Below, piece by piece: positions 1 to 8,169 of a stretch of DNA of 18,288 bases. The notes beneath the pieces are model-generated. The model was not told the origin of the DNA. It made no database searches and saw only the letters and a list, made by a program, of their open reading frames with translations. Both the position numbers and the translations under genes were made by a program. The number at the start of each line of letters is the position of its first letter. The stretch's first letter is position 1. This DNA comes from Bacteroidales bacterium (GTDB lineage Bacteria; Bacteroidota; Bacteroidia; Bacteroidales; JAADJA01): NCBI GenBank assembly GCA_021106665.1, contig JAIOTR010000135.1, forward strand, positions 1-18,288. Direction: 5' to 3'.

Positions 1-543
1 AATTTCCTTGGTTTAATCGGCGAGACGGATGTTTATAATCTTGAAGATCCCGATCTATCCTTGGTAGATCAAAATGTTCCGTACAAGAATTTTTTTGTGA
101 GGGAGCATCAGCACATTTTTGAGGTAATAAAAAAAATGTCATCTGAGAAAATTACCGTACTTCCTGTTTTAAATGAGAAAGACCAATATTTGGGTTGTAT
201 CACTGCAAACATATTAACAGAACATTTTGCTGAGTTTATATCTATTGATAATCCCGGGGCCATTATAATTCTGGAACTAAACCAGAAGGATTTCGTATTA
301 TCACAGATTGCGCAAATTATTGAATCACAGGATGCAAAGATTCTTACTTTATACATAACACCGGAAAAAGAATCAACTAAAATGGAGTTGACATTAAAGA
401 TCAGTAAAATGGAAATTCAACCGATTATTCAGGCTTTGAACAGGTATAATTATATCATTAAAGCTACATTTACTGAGGATGAAGGCATGTATGAGGATTT
501 ACGTGATCGTTACGATTCATTGATGAATTATCTTAATATTTAA
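1..543 (+). CDS. CBS domain protein with C-terminal ACT-like region (5' end outside window)
   Basis: The reading frame is open from base 1, so the gene begins upstream; 180 residues are visible and the stop is TAA at 541-543. The first internal TTG (61) is not a believable start because the frame continues upstream with protein-like sequence. Visible residues about 25-75 read like a CBS module (a 'VIKKMSSEKITVLPVLNEKDQYLGCIT' type of pattern, with the V-P-V-L-N core and the D/N-x-Y-L-G-C-I strand). Residues about 85-160 resemble an ACT-like alpha/beta domain (GAIIILELNQKD onward). CBS pairs usually bind adenine nucleotides and act as regulatory modules. In Bacteroidota such a gene often lies near NAD kinase, as it does here, but a functional link is only inferred. 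It is 2 bp from the next gene, so the two are probably co-transcribed. Confidence 0.8.
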   Translation, partial: NFLGLIGETDVYNLEDPDLSLVDQNVPYKNFFVREHQHIFEVIKKMSSEKITVLPVLNEKDQYLGCITANILTEHFAEFISIDNPGAIIILELNQKDFVLSQIAQIIESQDAKILTLYITPEKESTKMELTLKISKMEIQPIIQALNRYNYIIKATFTEDEGMYEDLRDRYDSLMNYLNI

Positions 544-545
544 GA

Positions 546-2024
546 ATGAGATGGCTGATAACATTATTAGTTATTATCATAACCTTTAATTTCTTCTCTG
601 CTGAGATAATTGGTGCACCTTTATTAAAACCTGACTCTTCCCAAATATCCGATCAGGTTATTGTTAAAAAAATAACCTTTAGCGGTAATAAAATCACCAA
701 GGAAAGAATTATACAGAGAGAAATACTTTTTTCAGAAGGTGATACCATTCCGGTATCAGATTTTGGTGAAATTATTACACAAAGCAGGAACAACCTTGTA
801 AATACCTCTTTATTCAATTTTGTAACCATCGATACAATACCTGTTGAAAATGATTCCAGTAAATATTTTATTAATATTGATTTTATAGAACGTTGGTATA
901 TCTGGCCTGTTCCTATTCTTGAGCTCGCAGACAGGAATTTTAATGAATGGGTAAAGAAAATGGATTGGAGCCGGCTGAATTATGGTTTATATCTTACCTG
1001 GAATAATTTCAGGGGAAGAAGGGAAAAGCTGATAATATATGCCCGCTTCGGTTATGATGAGAAATATCATTTGGCTTATGTGATACCTTATATAAATAAG
1101 AAGCAAACATGGGGTATGGGTTTTTCAGGAGGCTTTTCACAAAATCATGAAACAGCCTATAATTCCTTCGACTCGGTATGGAATTCGGAAAATGGTAAAA
1201 TGGTACCTGAAGGCAATAGAGAGTTTTTCTACAAAAGTGAAAACTCTTATCCCAGGAAAGAATATTTTGCATACGCAGAAAGCTATTACCGCAAAGGAAT
1301 ACATAATATAAGCTGGTTTAAATTAGGCTATACAAACCTTCTGGTTGCTGATTCAGTATTAAAATTAAATCTTGATTATTCATATGGGAGTGCGGCAAAA
1401 AACCAGTTCCTCTCATTTTATTACCAGTACAGACGCGACTATCGCGATTTCAAGCAGTATCCATTAACCGGATATTATTTTGATGTAGAATTGGATAAAA
1501 AGGGATTGGGATTTTTTAATGAACCACAGGTTAATTCGTTATCTATTAAAGCTAATTACAGGAAGTTCTTCCAAATAAAAGGAAGGTTTTATTACGCTGT
1601 AGGTTTGGCCGGAAAAGTATCACCTTTTTGGCATCAGCCCTATTATTACCAGCAAGGATTGGGATACAACAGGGATTTTGTAAGGGGTTATGAGTACTAC
1701 GTGGTGGATGCACAACACTATGGAATTTGGAAGAATAACCTGAAATTCGAATTGATTCCCATGCGGGTCATGAATTTTAATTTTATCCCGACCGAAAAGT
1801 TCAGTAAGCTTTATTATGCTTTCTATTTGAATATTTATGCCGACTTCGGGTATGCTGCTGATAACAGAAATAATGTATATAATCCACTTTCAAATGAAAT
1901 TCTAACCGGTTTTGGGATAGGGCTCGATTTCGTAACTTACTATGATTTTGTTATAAGATTTGAATATTCATTTAATAAAATGGGCGAATCGGGTTTCTTT
2001 ATTCATTTTATGCCTTCTATCTAA
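546..2024 (+). CDS. Omp85-superfamily outer-membrane protein with a single POTRA domain
   Basis: 492 residues. An N-terminal hydrophobic segment (residues about 3-19) fits a signal peptide. Residues about 38-115 form one POTRA-like domain (VKKITFSGNKITKERII, then a helix and a 'LFNFVTIDT' strand). The remainder, about 150-492, is rich in alternating aromatic strands typical of a transmembrane beta-barrel. A V-R-G-Y motif at about residues 378-381 matches the conserved loop L6 motif of Omp85 barrels (VRGF/Y). It differs from the true BamA downstream, which has about five POTRA domains. By family it could be a TamA-like or two-partner-type assembly or translocation barrel; substrate and partner are unknown. 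The ATG lies 2 bp after the CBS gene stop with no Shine-Dalgarno, indicating an operon. Confidence 0.85.
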   Translation: MRWLITLLVIIITFNFFSAEIIGAPLLKPDSSQISDQVIVKKITFSGNKITKERIIQREILFSEGDTIPVSDFGEIITQSRNNLVNTSLFNFVTIDTIPVENDSSKYFINIDFIERWYIWPVPILELADRNFNEWVKKMDWSRLNYGLYLTWNNFRGRREKLIIYARFGYDEKYHLAYVIPYINKKQTWGMGFSGGFSQNHETAYNSFDSVWNSENGKMVPEGNREFFYKSENSYPRKEYFAYAESYYRKGIHNISWFKLGYTNLLVADSVLKLNLDYSYGSAAKNQFLSFYYQYRRDYRDFKQYPLTGYYFDVELDKKGLGFFNEPQVNSLSIKANYRKFFQIKGRFYYAVGLAGKVSPFWHQPYYYQQGLGYNRDFVRGYEYYVVDAQHYGIWKNNLKFELIPMRVMNFNFIPTEKFSKLYYAFYLNIYADFGYAADNRNNVYNPLSNEILTGFGIGLDFVTYYDFVIRFEYSFNKMGESGFFIHFMPSI

Positions 2025-2060
2025 TTCATTTTCATTACAGACGTAGCTGTCATAATAAAT

Positions 2061-2100
2061 GTTAAATAGTTAACAGATTATATTTATTTTCGTAACCTTG
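2061..2100 (+). promoter_or_regulatory. Possible nadK promoter with upstream short palindrome
   Basis: TAACCTTG at 2093-2100 matches the Bacteroidota -7 element TAnnTTTG at all but one informative position. About 20 bp upstream is the inverted repeat GTTAA-ATAG-TTAAC (2061-2074). The 117-bp gap before NAD kinase makes a separate promoter plausible. No clear -33 TTG is seen, so this is tentative. Confidence 0.35.
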
Positions 2101-2141
2101 CAAATAATTGAAAAACAGCAATTCTTTAAGAAATCAAGAGG

Positions 2142-3020
2142 ATGAAAGTCGCAATATTCGGCAAAGCTTATTCAAAAGAAAATAAAGTATACCTTCAGCA
2201 AATGGTTGATAAGCTTTTAAGTCGTAATGTTTCACTCCTGCTTTATGAACCCTACTACAGAAAAATTAAGGATAGTATTACGATCAGTCAGAATTTGAGC
2301 TTTTTTAAAGATAATAATGGGATCAAAGGAAATGCTGATTTTCTTTTTTCAATTGGTGGGGATGGAACTTTACTGGATACTATAACTTTTGTTCAGGATT
2401 CCGGTATTCCAATTCTAGGGATAAACCTTGGACGAATGGGTTTCCTTTCATCCGTTTCGAAAGACCTGATAAACGATTCAATTGACCAATTACTGGCAAA
2501 CAAGTTCAAACTGGATCAAAGAACATTGCTAAGGCTTAAAACACCTGATAATTTGTTCGGGGATTTAAACTACGCTTTAAACGAATTTACGGTTTATAAG
2601 AAAGATCCGTTATCAATGCTTAAAATTCAGGCTTATATTAATGATGAGTTCTTAAATTCTTATTGGGCGGATGGCCTTATTATTTCAACCCCCACCGGAT
2701 CAACAGCTTATTCGCTTAGTCTGGGCGGTCCCATTATACTTCCAGGGTCTCAGAATTTTGTGATCACCCCAATTGCACCGCACAATTTAACCGTGAGGCC
2801 TATCGTTATCCCTGACAATAGTCAGATAAAAATAAAAGTCGTTGGGAGATCAAAAGAATTTTTTGTTAGCCTTGATTCCAGGTCATTGCCGGTAGATTCA
2901 TCCATAGAATTAACAATAAAGAGGGAAGATTTTAAAATTAATCTCATTCAATTGGAAGATGAAAGTTATTTTAACACGATAAGGGAAAAATTGATGTGGG
3001 GATTGGATATCAGAAATTAA
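2142..3020 (+). CDS. nadK: NAD kinase
   Basis: 292 residues, normal for bacterial ATP-NAD kinases. The enzyme phosphorylates NAD+ at the 2' hydroxyl of the adenosine ribose and is the cytosolic source of NADP. Family motifs visible: GGDGT at residues 72-76 (catalytic aspartate), the LGRMGFLS segment at 96-103, the ALNEF substrate-binding motif at 145-149, and the DGLIISTPTGSTAYSLSLGG block at about 177-196. The ATG start at 2142 gives a complete N-terminal nucleotide-binding domain with no extension. It stands alone: a 117-bp gap lies upstream and an 88-bp gap downstream. Nothing looks truncated or atypical. Confidence 0.97.
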   Translation: MKVAIFGKAYSKENKVYLQQMVDKLLSRNVSLLLYEPYYRKIKDSITISQNLSFFKDNNGIKGNADFLFSIGGDGTLLDTITFVQDSGIPILGINLGRMGFLSSVSKDLINDSIDQLLANKFKLDQRTLLRLKTPDNLFGDLNYALNEFTVYKKDPLSMLKIQAYINDEFLNSYWADGLIISTPTGSTAYSLSLGGPIILPGSQNFVITPIAPHNLTVRPIVIPDNSQIKIKVVGRSKEFFVSLDSRSLPVDSSIELTIKREDFKINLIQLEDESYFNTIREKLMWGLDIRN

Positions 3021-3091
3021 CATAACCAAATGATGTTATAAATAGAAATTTGCTACTACACTTTTTGTTAAATATTTAAAGGAAAAAGTTA

Positions 3092-3099
3092 TATTTTTG
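3092..3099 (+). promoter_or_regulatory. Bacteroidota -7 promoter element upstream of porG-like gene
   Basis: TATTTTTG is an exact TAnnTTTG match. A TTG at 3065-3067 could serve as the -33 element, but its 24-bp spacing is somewhat long. The box ends only 9 bp before the ATG at 3109, so a start site 5-8 bp downstream would leave an almost leaderless mRNA. This probably drives the porG-uppS-bamA cluster. Confidence 0.6.
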
Positions 3100-3108
3100 C
3101 GGCGATTT

Positions 3109-3921
3109 ATGAGAAAATTAGGATTATTCATTATTGTTCTGTTTTTTGCTTTCAGCAGCAAAGCCCAGTTGGAAATTGGAGTGTTTGGTGGAGGTTCATT
3201 TTACATGGGGGATTTAAACCCAAATATTCCTTTTTTGCAAACAAAACTGGCTTATGGTGTTCTTGCAAGGTATAATCTTGATTCGAGATGGTCGGTTAAA
3301 CTAAATATTTATAAAGGGATATTAACAGGCGACGATAATGTTTCAAAGTTTCTGGAAGACAGGTCACTTTATTTTAAATCCAGTATGTGGGAGCTGGGCG
3401 CTGTTGCTGAGTTTAATTTTCTGCCTTATTATACAGGCAGCTTGAAATATTATTTTACACCCTATATTTTTGGCGGAGTTGCGGTAATTTATAACAGACC
3501 CAAAGTTGGCTTGTTAACCCTCAAGGACTATAGCACAGAAGGTCAGAATGATCAAAGATATATTGATGAGGAGAGGACTGATTATTCATTTTACAACTTC
3601 AGCATACCTTTTGGGATTGGATTTAAATACAGTTTTTCTAAAAAAATTGCTGCTTCCATCGAATGGGGTATGCGAAAAACTTTTACCGATTACCTGGATG
3701 ATGTTAGCAAAACTTATTATCTTCCATCTGATCAAATAGAACCGGGAGACGATGATTATGACAATTTACAGTTTTCTGATCCGAACATGGATCACCAACC
3801 CATGATGCAGAGAGGCAATTCAAAAACAAATGATTGGTACTCATTCGTCGGATTGACGCTTACATATAATATAAATCTCAGGAACAAGAATAAGTGCTCT
3901 GAATTTGAAGAAAGATTTTAG
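3109..3921 (+). CDS. porG: PorG-like (DUF6089-type) outer-membrane beta-barrel protein
   Basis: 270 residues from ATG 3109. The longer frame opening at TTG 3097 would start inside the promoter box and add four residues ahead of the signal peptide, so ATG is preferred. Residues 1-19 form a signal peptide (hydrophobic core IIVLFFAF, then SSKAQ). The mature start LEIGVFGGGSFYMGDLNP is typical of the DUF6089/PorG family. The rest shows alternating beta-strands with aromatic girdles, consistent with a small 8-strand OmpW-like barrel. PorG in Porphyromonas gingivalis is an outer-membrane component associated with the PorK/PorN ring of the type IX secretion system. As I recall, there too it lies beside uppS, bamA and ompH genes, which supports this name. 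The assignment rests on this synteny and the N-terminal pattern; a generic OmpW-like porin is the alternative. Confidence 0.75.
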   Translation: MRKLGLFIIVLFFAFSSKAQLEIGVFGGGSFYMGDLNPNIPFLQTKLAYGVLARYNLDSRWSVKLNIYKGILTGDDNVSKFLEDRSLYFKSSMWELGAVAEFNFLPYYTGSLKYYFTPYIFGGVAVIYNRPKVGLLTLKDYSTEGQNDQRYIDEERTDYSFYNFSIPFGIGFKYSFSKKIAASIEWGMRKTFTDYLDDVSKTYYLPSDQIEPGDDDYDNLQFSDPNMDHQPMMQRGNSKTNDWYSFVGLTLTYNINLRNKNKCSEFEERF

Positions 3922-3943
3922 GACCAGGATCAAATGTTAGTTA

Positions 3944-4687
3944 ATGAGTTTTAAAGATAGTATAGACAAAGACAGGCTGCCACAGCATATTGCCATTATT
4001 ATGGATGGTAATGGAAGATGGGCAAAACAGAGGGGAAAACTCAGAACATTTGGTCATAAGCATGGAGTTAAATCTGTTAGGGAGACTGCGGAATCAGCTG
4101 CAGAATTAGGAATTAAATACCTTACCCTTTATGCCTTTTCTACAGAAAACTGGAATCGCCCCAGAGCTGAGGTGAATGCTTTGATGAGATTATTGGTTCA
4201 AACCATAAATAAAGAAGTAAAAACGTTGCATGACAATAATATCAAATTGATGGCCATTGGCGAATTGGATTCATTGCCAGCAGTTACCCGAAAAGAATTA
4301 AACAATGCCATTGATGAAACTGCACATCATAATAGGATGTCAATGATTCTGGCCTTAAGTTATAGCTCGAGATGGGAAATTGCAAATGCAGCAAAAATAA
4401 TTGCCAAAAGGGTAGCGGAAAATGAAATTTCACCTGAAGATATCAATCAAAATTTATTTGAGTCTCATTTAACAACCAATTACTTTCCTGATCCTGAATT
4501 ACTCATAAGAACAAGTGGGGAGCACAGAATTAGTAATTTTCTGTTATGGCAAATTGCTTATGCTGAATTATATTTTTCACCTAAACTATGGCCTGATTTC
4601 AGAAAGGAAGACTTATACGAAGCAATAGTTGATTATCAGAATAGAGAGAGAAGATTTGGAAAAACGAGTGAACAAATTATTAAATAG
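3944..4687 (+). CDS. uppS: Isoprenyl transferase (undecaprenyl diphosphate synthase)
   Basis: 247 residues. This cis-prenyltransferase condenses farnesyl diphosphate with isopentenyl diphosphates to make undecaprenyl diphosphate, the lipid carrier for peptidoglycan and surface polysaccharides; it is cytosolic or membrane-associated. Signature motifs: IAIIMDGNGRWAKQRG at about 17-32 with catalytic Asp21 and the following Asn-Gly-Arg; the STENWNRP segment at 66-73; and the C-terminal PELLIRTSGEHRISNFLLWQ block at about 184-203 (RTSGE 189-193), followed by AYAELYF. Length is normal. The ATG lies 22 bp after the porG-like stop, and bamA starts 4 bp after the uppS stop, so the three are very likely one transcription unit. 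Confidence 0.97.
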   Translation: MSFKDSIDKDRLPQHIAIIMDGNGRWAKQRGKLRTFGHKHGVKSVRETAESAAELGIKYLTLYAFSTENWNRPRAEVNALMRLLVQTINKEVKTLHDNNIKLMAIGELDSLPAVTRKELNNAIDETAHHNRMSMILALSYSSRWEIANAAKIIAKRVAENEISPEDINQNLFESHLTTNYFPDPELLIRTSGEHRISNFLLWQIAYAELYFSPKLWPDFRKEDLYEAIVDYQNRERRFGKTSEQIIK

Positions 4688-4691
4688 AAAT

Positions 4692-7316
4692 ATGAGGATC
4701 AGAATAGGCAGCCTGGTAATTTTGATGATGGCCATTGTGTTTCATTCGTTGGGACAGGTTAATATTGGTGAAATGGATGACATCGATTATGCTGATCCTA
4801 AAAAATATGAAATCGGAGGACTAACCGTCTCAGGCGTAAAATACCTTGATAACAATGTCCTGATCATGCTTTCCGGATTAACTGTGGGTGACAGAATTGA
4901 TGTTCCGGGTGAGGAAATTTCAAAGGCCATTCGAAATCTTTGGGACCAGGGATTATTCGAGAATGTAATAATCTCTGCCACAAAAATTCAGGGAGACTTG
5001 ATATTCATTAACATAGATCTTAAGGAAAGGCCCCGAATGTCTACTTTCTCATTTGGTGGGATAAAAAAATCAGATGCAGATAATATCAGGGATCTGATCA
5101 AACTGGCAAGTGGAGATGTTGTAACCGATAATCTGCTTATCAGGACGAAAAACGCCATCAAAAAATATTATACTGAAAAAGGGAATCTTGATGCTGATGT
5201 AAATATTTTGCAGATTACTGACAGTATGAGGGTAAACCATGTACGATTGCAAATTGATATTAAAAAGAATGAAAAGGTAAGGATCAAAACCATCAATATT
5301 GTGGGTAATAGTCAGTTTGATGATCAAAAGGTTAAAAAATTCCTGAAAGAAACAAAGGAAAAAGGAAACTTTAAACCCTATAATGGCCTGGAAAAGCTTG
5401 TATTCGATTTAGCCAAAAATGCCGTTACCTTCAAGTTAGATAACATTATTGAAATAACAAGGGATTATGTTAATGAGAATATTAAGTTAAGGGTATTTAA
5501 AGCATCTAAATTTATCAAAGATAAATATGACGAAGACCTGGTAAATTTAGTTGACAAGTATAATTCAGTTGGTTACAGGGATGCAAAAGTGATCACCGAT
5601 TCGGTTTACCGTAACACGGATAATTCACTTAGTATTGACTTAGAAGTTTATGAAGGCGAAAAGTATTATTTCCGCAATATCTCGTGGGTTGGAAATACAA
5701 AATATACCGATGCTTTTCTGAACAGGGTATTAAGAATTAATAAAGGAGATGTATATAATTGGGAGCTGTTGAATTCAAATCTCACATTCAACCAGAGTGA
5801 AGATGATGTAAGTTCGGTTTATATGAATGACGGGTATCTGTTTTTTCAGGCAAATCCTGTTGAAGTTGCAGTTGAAAATGACTCCATTGACCTCGAAATA
5901 AGAGTATATGAAGGTAAACAAGCCACGATAAGGAACGTTACGGTAAAGGGAAACACACGTACCAACGACCATGTAGTTGTAAGAGAATTAAGAACCCGCC
6001 CCGGACAATTGTTTTCCCGTTCGGATATTATCAGGACAACACGTGAATTGGCTCAACTTAGGTATTTCAATCCCGAAACCATTAATCCGAATGTTAATCC
6101 AAATCCGTCGGATGGTACTGTGGATATTCAATATGAGGTTGAGGAAACCTCATCCGATCAAATAGAATTGTCTGGTGGTTGGGGATATGGACGGGTTATC
6201 GGAACTTTAGGAGTTTCATTTAATAACTTTTCTTTACGGAATATTTTAAAACTAAAAAAATGGAGGCCTGTTCCTACAGGCGATGGCCAGAAATTGAGCT
6301 TAAGGTTTCAAACTTATGGTAAAGGGTACTACAGTTACAGTGCTTCTTTCACCGAACCCTGGTTAGGAGGTAAAAAGCCCAATTCTTTAAGTTTAAGTTA
6401 TTATCATTCAGTTTATTCAAATGGTTTGTTAAAAGATGATCCGGGAAGGAGATCATTCGCCATTGATGGAATTACGATTGGTTTGGGAAAACGACTAACC
6501 TGGCCGGATGATTATTTTCAACTTTATTTAGGAGCTAACTTTCAGATATACGACCTGGATAATTATACTCAGGTTTTTTCATTTGGGAGTGGTACAGGAA
6601 ACTATAATAATTTTAATTTAAATATAACCTTATCCAGAAATTCAATTGATCAGCCAATATATCCAAGAACAGGCTCATTGGTGTCGGTATCATTGGATGT
6701 AACTCCACCATATTCCAGCTTTTCTGATAGAAACTATGCAACCCTCACCGACAGTGAAAAATATAAGTGGATAGAGTATCATAAATGGGGAATTAAAACA
6801 GCATTTTTTACTCCTATTGTTCAAAATTTTGTTTTTATGGCACGAGCCAAATTTGGATTTTTAGGTAACTACAATTCTACAATTGGTATTACACCTTTTG
6901 AAAGGTACTATCTGGGGGGTGATGGATTGTCAGGATATAATAATTTGGATGGCAGGGATATCATCGGTATGCGAGGATATGGGAATGAAACACTGACACC
7001 TTATTATTATAGAAGCCGAAACACCGGTGGTACAGTTTACACTAAATACACCTTGGAATTACGATATCCGTTATCGCTTAATCCAAATGCTACCATATTT
7101 GTAGCAGCATTTCTTGAGGCTGGTAATGACTGGCTGACATTTGATGACTTCAATCCGTTTTACGTATATAAAGCGGCAGGATTTGGAGTCAGGGTGTTTT
7201 TACCCATGTTTGGAATTTTGGGACTTGACTGGGGCTATGGATTTGATGATGTTCCGGGTTTGCCGGATGCTAACAAGGGGCAATTTCATTTCTCAATTAA
7301 TCAATCCATCGACTAA
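4692..7316 (+). CDS. bamA: Outer membrane protein assembly factor BamA
   Basis: 874 residues from ATG 4692. An earlier TTG (4629) would overlap the uppS end by 59 bp and put charged residues ahead of the signal peptide, so it is rejected. Residues 1-22 form the signal peptide (IGSLVILMMAIVFHSLGQ). Residues about 40-495 hold a chain of about five POTRA domains (for example IGGLTVSGVKYLDNNVL, TINIVGNSQFDD, RNISWVGNTKYTD, RNVTVKGNTRTND). The third has a longer insertion, which I believe is usual in this phylum. Residues about 500-874 form the 16-strand barrel, beginning IELSGGWGYGRVIGTLG. The conserved L6 motif appears as MRGYG (bases about 6967-6981). It folds and inserts outer-membrane beta-barrels, including the PorG-like barrel encoded upstream. 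The skp genes downstream encode periplasmic chaperones for the same substrates. Confidence 0.96.
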   Translation: MRIRIGSLVILMMAIVFHSLGQVNIGEMDDIDYADPKKYEIGGLTVSGVKYLDNNVLIMLSGLTVGDRIDVPGEEISKAIRNLWDQGLFENVIISATKIQGDLIFINIDLKERPRMSTFSFGGIKKSDADNIRDLIKLASGDVVTDNLLIRTKNAIKKYYTEKGNLDADVNILQITDSMRVNHVRLQIDIKKNEKVRIKTINIVGNSQFDDQKVKKFLKETKEKGNFKPYNGLEKLVFDLAKNAVTFKLDNIIEITRDYVNENIKLRVFKASKFIKDKYDEDLVNLVDKYNSVGYRDAKVITDSVYRNTDNSLSIDLEVYEGEKYYFRNISWVGNTKYTDAFLNRVLRINKGDVYNWELLNSNLTFNQSEDDVSSVYMNDGYLFFQANPVEVAVENDSIDLEIRVYEGKQATIRNVTVKGNTRTNDHVVVRELRTRPGQLFSRSDIIRTTRELAQLRYFNPETINPNVNPNPSDGTVDIQYEVEETSSDQIELSGGWGYGRVIGTLGVSFNNFSLRNILKLKKWRPVPTGDGQKLSLRFQTYGKGYYSYSASFTEPWLGGKKPNSLSLSYYHSVYSNGLLKDDPGRRSFAIDGITIGLGKRLTWPDDYFQLYLGANFQIYDLDNYTQVFSFGSGTGNYNNFNLNITLSRNSIDQPIYPRTGSLVSVSLDVTPPYSSFSDRNYATLTDSEKYKWIEYHKWGIKTAFFTPIVQNFVFMARAKFGFLGNYNSTIGITPFERYYLGGDGLSGYNNLDGRDIIGMRGYGNETLTPYYYRSRNTGGTVYTKYTLELRYPLSLNPNATIFVAAFLEAGNDWLTFDDFNPFYVYKAAGFGVRVFLPMFGILGLDWGYGFDDVPGLPDANKGQFHFSINQSID

Positions 7317-7406
7317 AGTTTTAATAAATCATACAGAATTATACAAATGTTACGTTACATACTGGAACTTAATATAAAATTGCTTCATAATAGTAATCTA
7401 AATATC

Positions 7407-7413
7407 GGGAGGA
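7407..7413 (+). promoter_or_regulatory. Strong Shine-Dalgarno ahead of first skp gene
   Basis: GGGAGGA ends 7 bp before the ATG at 7421. A purine-rich core this complementary to the 16S rRNA tail is uncommon in Bacteroidota, and none of the neighbouring genes has a comparable one. It fixes the start codon of the following gene. Confidence 0.6.
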
Positions 7414-7420
7414 TAGTGTA

Positions 7421-8074
7421 ATGAACAGATATTTTATTGCCACTTTATTAATTGTTTTTTCAAGCACATTCGTATTTTCTCAAAAAAAATATGCATATGT
7501 TGATACAGAATATATACTTGATAACATCCCGGAATATTTGGATGCCCAGAATCAGCTTGATGATTTAGCTGAAGAATACCAGGAGGAAATAGAGGAAAAA
7601 TATGCAGAGATTCAAAAAATGCTCAAAACTTACCAAGCTGAAGCCGTATTGATGCCTGAGGATATTAAAAAGAAAAAACAAGATGAAATAATTGCTTTTG
7701 AAAAGCAAGTTAAAGACCTCCAAAATCAGCGGTTTGGGAAAGATGGCGATCTGTTTTTAAAACGAGAAGAACTTGTGAAGCCAATACAGGAAAAAATATA
7801 CAATGCAATTGAAGATATAGCAACCGAAAAGAACTATGCCTTTGTTTTTGATAAAGCCGGAAGTTTAACTATTTTGTATGTAAATGCAAATTTGGATATC
7901 AGCGATGATGTGTTGGATGCAGTGGGTGGAGTCCTTGGGACTGTTAGAAAAGAAGACAGGAAAAGAAACGATTATCAAGGTACACCAGAAAAAACCAAAC
8001 AACCGACAAATAAATCTCCGCAAAGACCCGGGGGAAGAAATCCGGGACCTATTCAGAGTGGTGAAAGAAAATAA
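7421..8074 (+). CDS. OmpH/Skp-family periplasmic chaperone (first copy)
   Basis: 217 residues. Residues 1-20 form a signal peptide (FIATLLIVFSSTFVFSQ). The mature protein starts KKYAYVDTEYILDNIPEY, the Skp/OmpH opening in which a beta-strand leads to a conserved 'hD.e.iL..iPe'. Residues about 42-125 are strongly charged heptad-like helix (EEYQEEIEEKYAEIQKML), matching the long coiled-coil tentacles of Skp. The pattern VKPIQEKIYNAIEDIATEKNYAFVFDK follows, typical of the family's C-terminal core. After about residue 173 comes a roughly 45-residue basic, Pro/Gln/Lys-rich tail, probably disordered, that the second copy lacks. Skp trimers hold unfolded outer-membrane proteins in the periplasm for BamA. 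The gene lies 104 bp after bamA, where a weak TAnnTTTG-like box (TAAAATTG, 7375-7382) could add transcription. Confidence 0.92.
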   Translation: MNRYFIATLLIVFSSTFVFSQKKYAYVDTEYILDNIPEYLDAQNQLDDLAEEYQEEIEEKYAEIQKMLKTYQAEAVLMPEDIKKKKQDEIIAFEKQVKDLQNQRFGKDGDLFLKREELVKPIQEKIYNAIEDIATEKNYAFVFDKAGSLTILYVNANLDISDDVLDAVGGVLGTVRKEDRKRNDYQGTPEKTKQPTNKSPQRPGGRNPGPIQSGERK

Positions 8075-8116
8075 TAGGGAAATAAAAATTATAATATTCA
8101 ATTCAATTTATTTCCA

Positions 8117-8124
8117 TACTTTTG
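8117..8124 (+). promoter_or_regulatory. Bacteroidota -7 promoter element upstream of second skp gene
   Basis: TACTTTTG is an exact TAnnTTTG match, 45 bp before the ATG at 8170, and implies a leader of about 40 nt. It lies in the 95-bp gap between the two skp genes, so the second copy probably has its own promoter as well as read-through. No clear -33 TTG is seen. Confidence 0.6.
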
Positions 8125-8169
8125 CCCTTCAATTTTAACTTTAAACGTTTAACTATTAATAAAACAAGA

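Noticed and set aside
3018..3038. Inverted repeat TAACAT/ATGTTA after nadK as a terminator
   Set aside because: The arms are only 6 bp, AT-rich, with a 9-base loop and no following T-run.
3097..3108. TTG start four codons upstream for the PorG-like gene
   Set aside because: The TTG is part of the -7 promoter box TATTTTTG, and the ATG at 3109 begins directly with a good signal peptide.
4629..4691. TTG start for bamA inside uppS
   Set aside because: It would add 21 charged residues ahead of the signal peptide; ATG 4692, 4 bp after the uppS stop, gives a normal secretory N-terminus.
7865..8138. Overlapping frames on both strands at the end of the first skp gene
   Set aside because: They are shadows of the low-complexity basic tail, with no signal, promoter or family resemblance.
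8122..8169. TTG start for the second skp gene
   Set aside because: It falls within the -7 box TACTTTTG; ATG 8170 starts the signal peptide.
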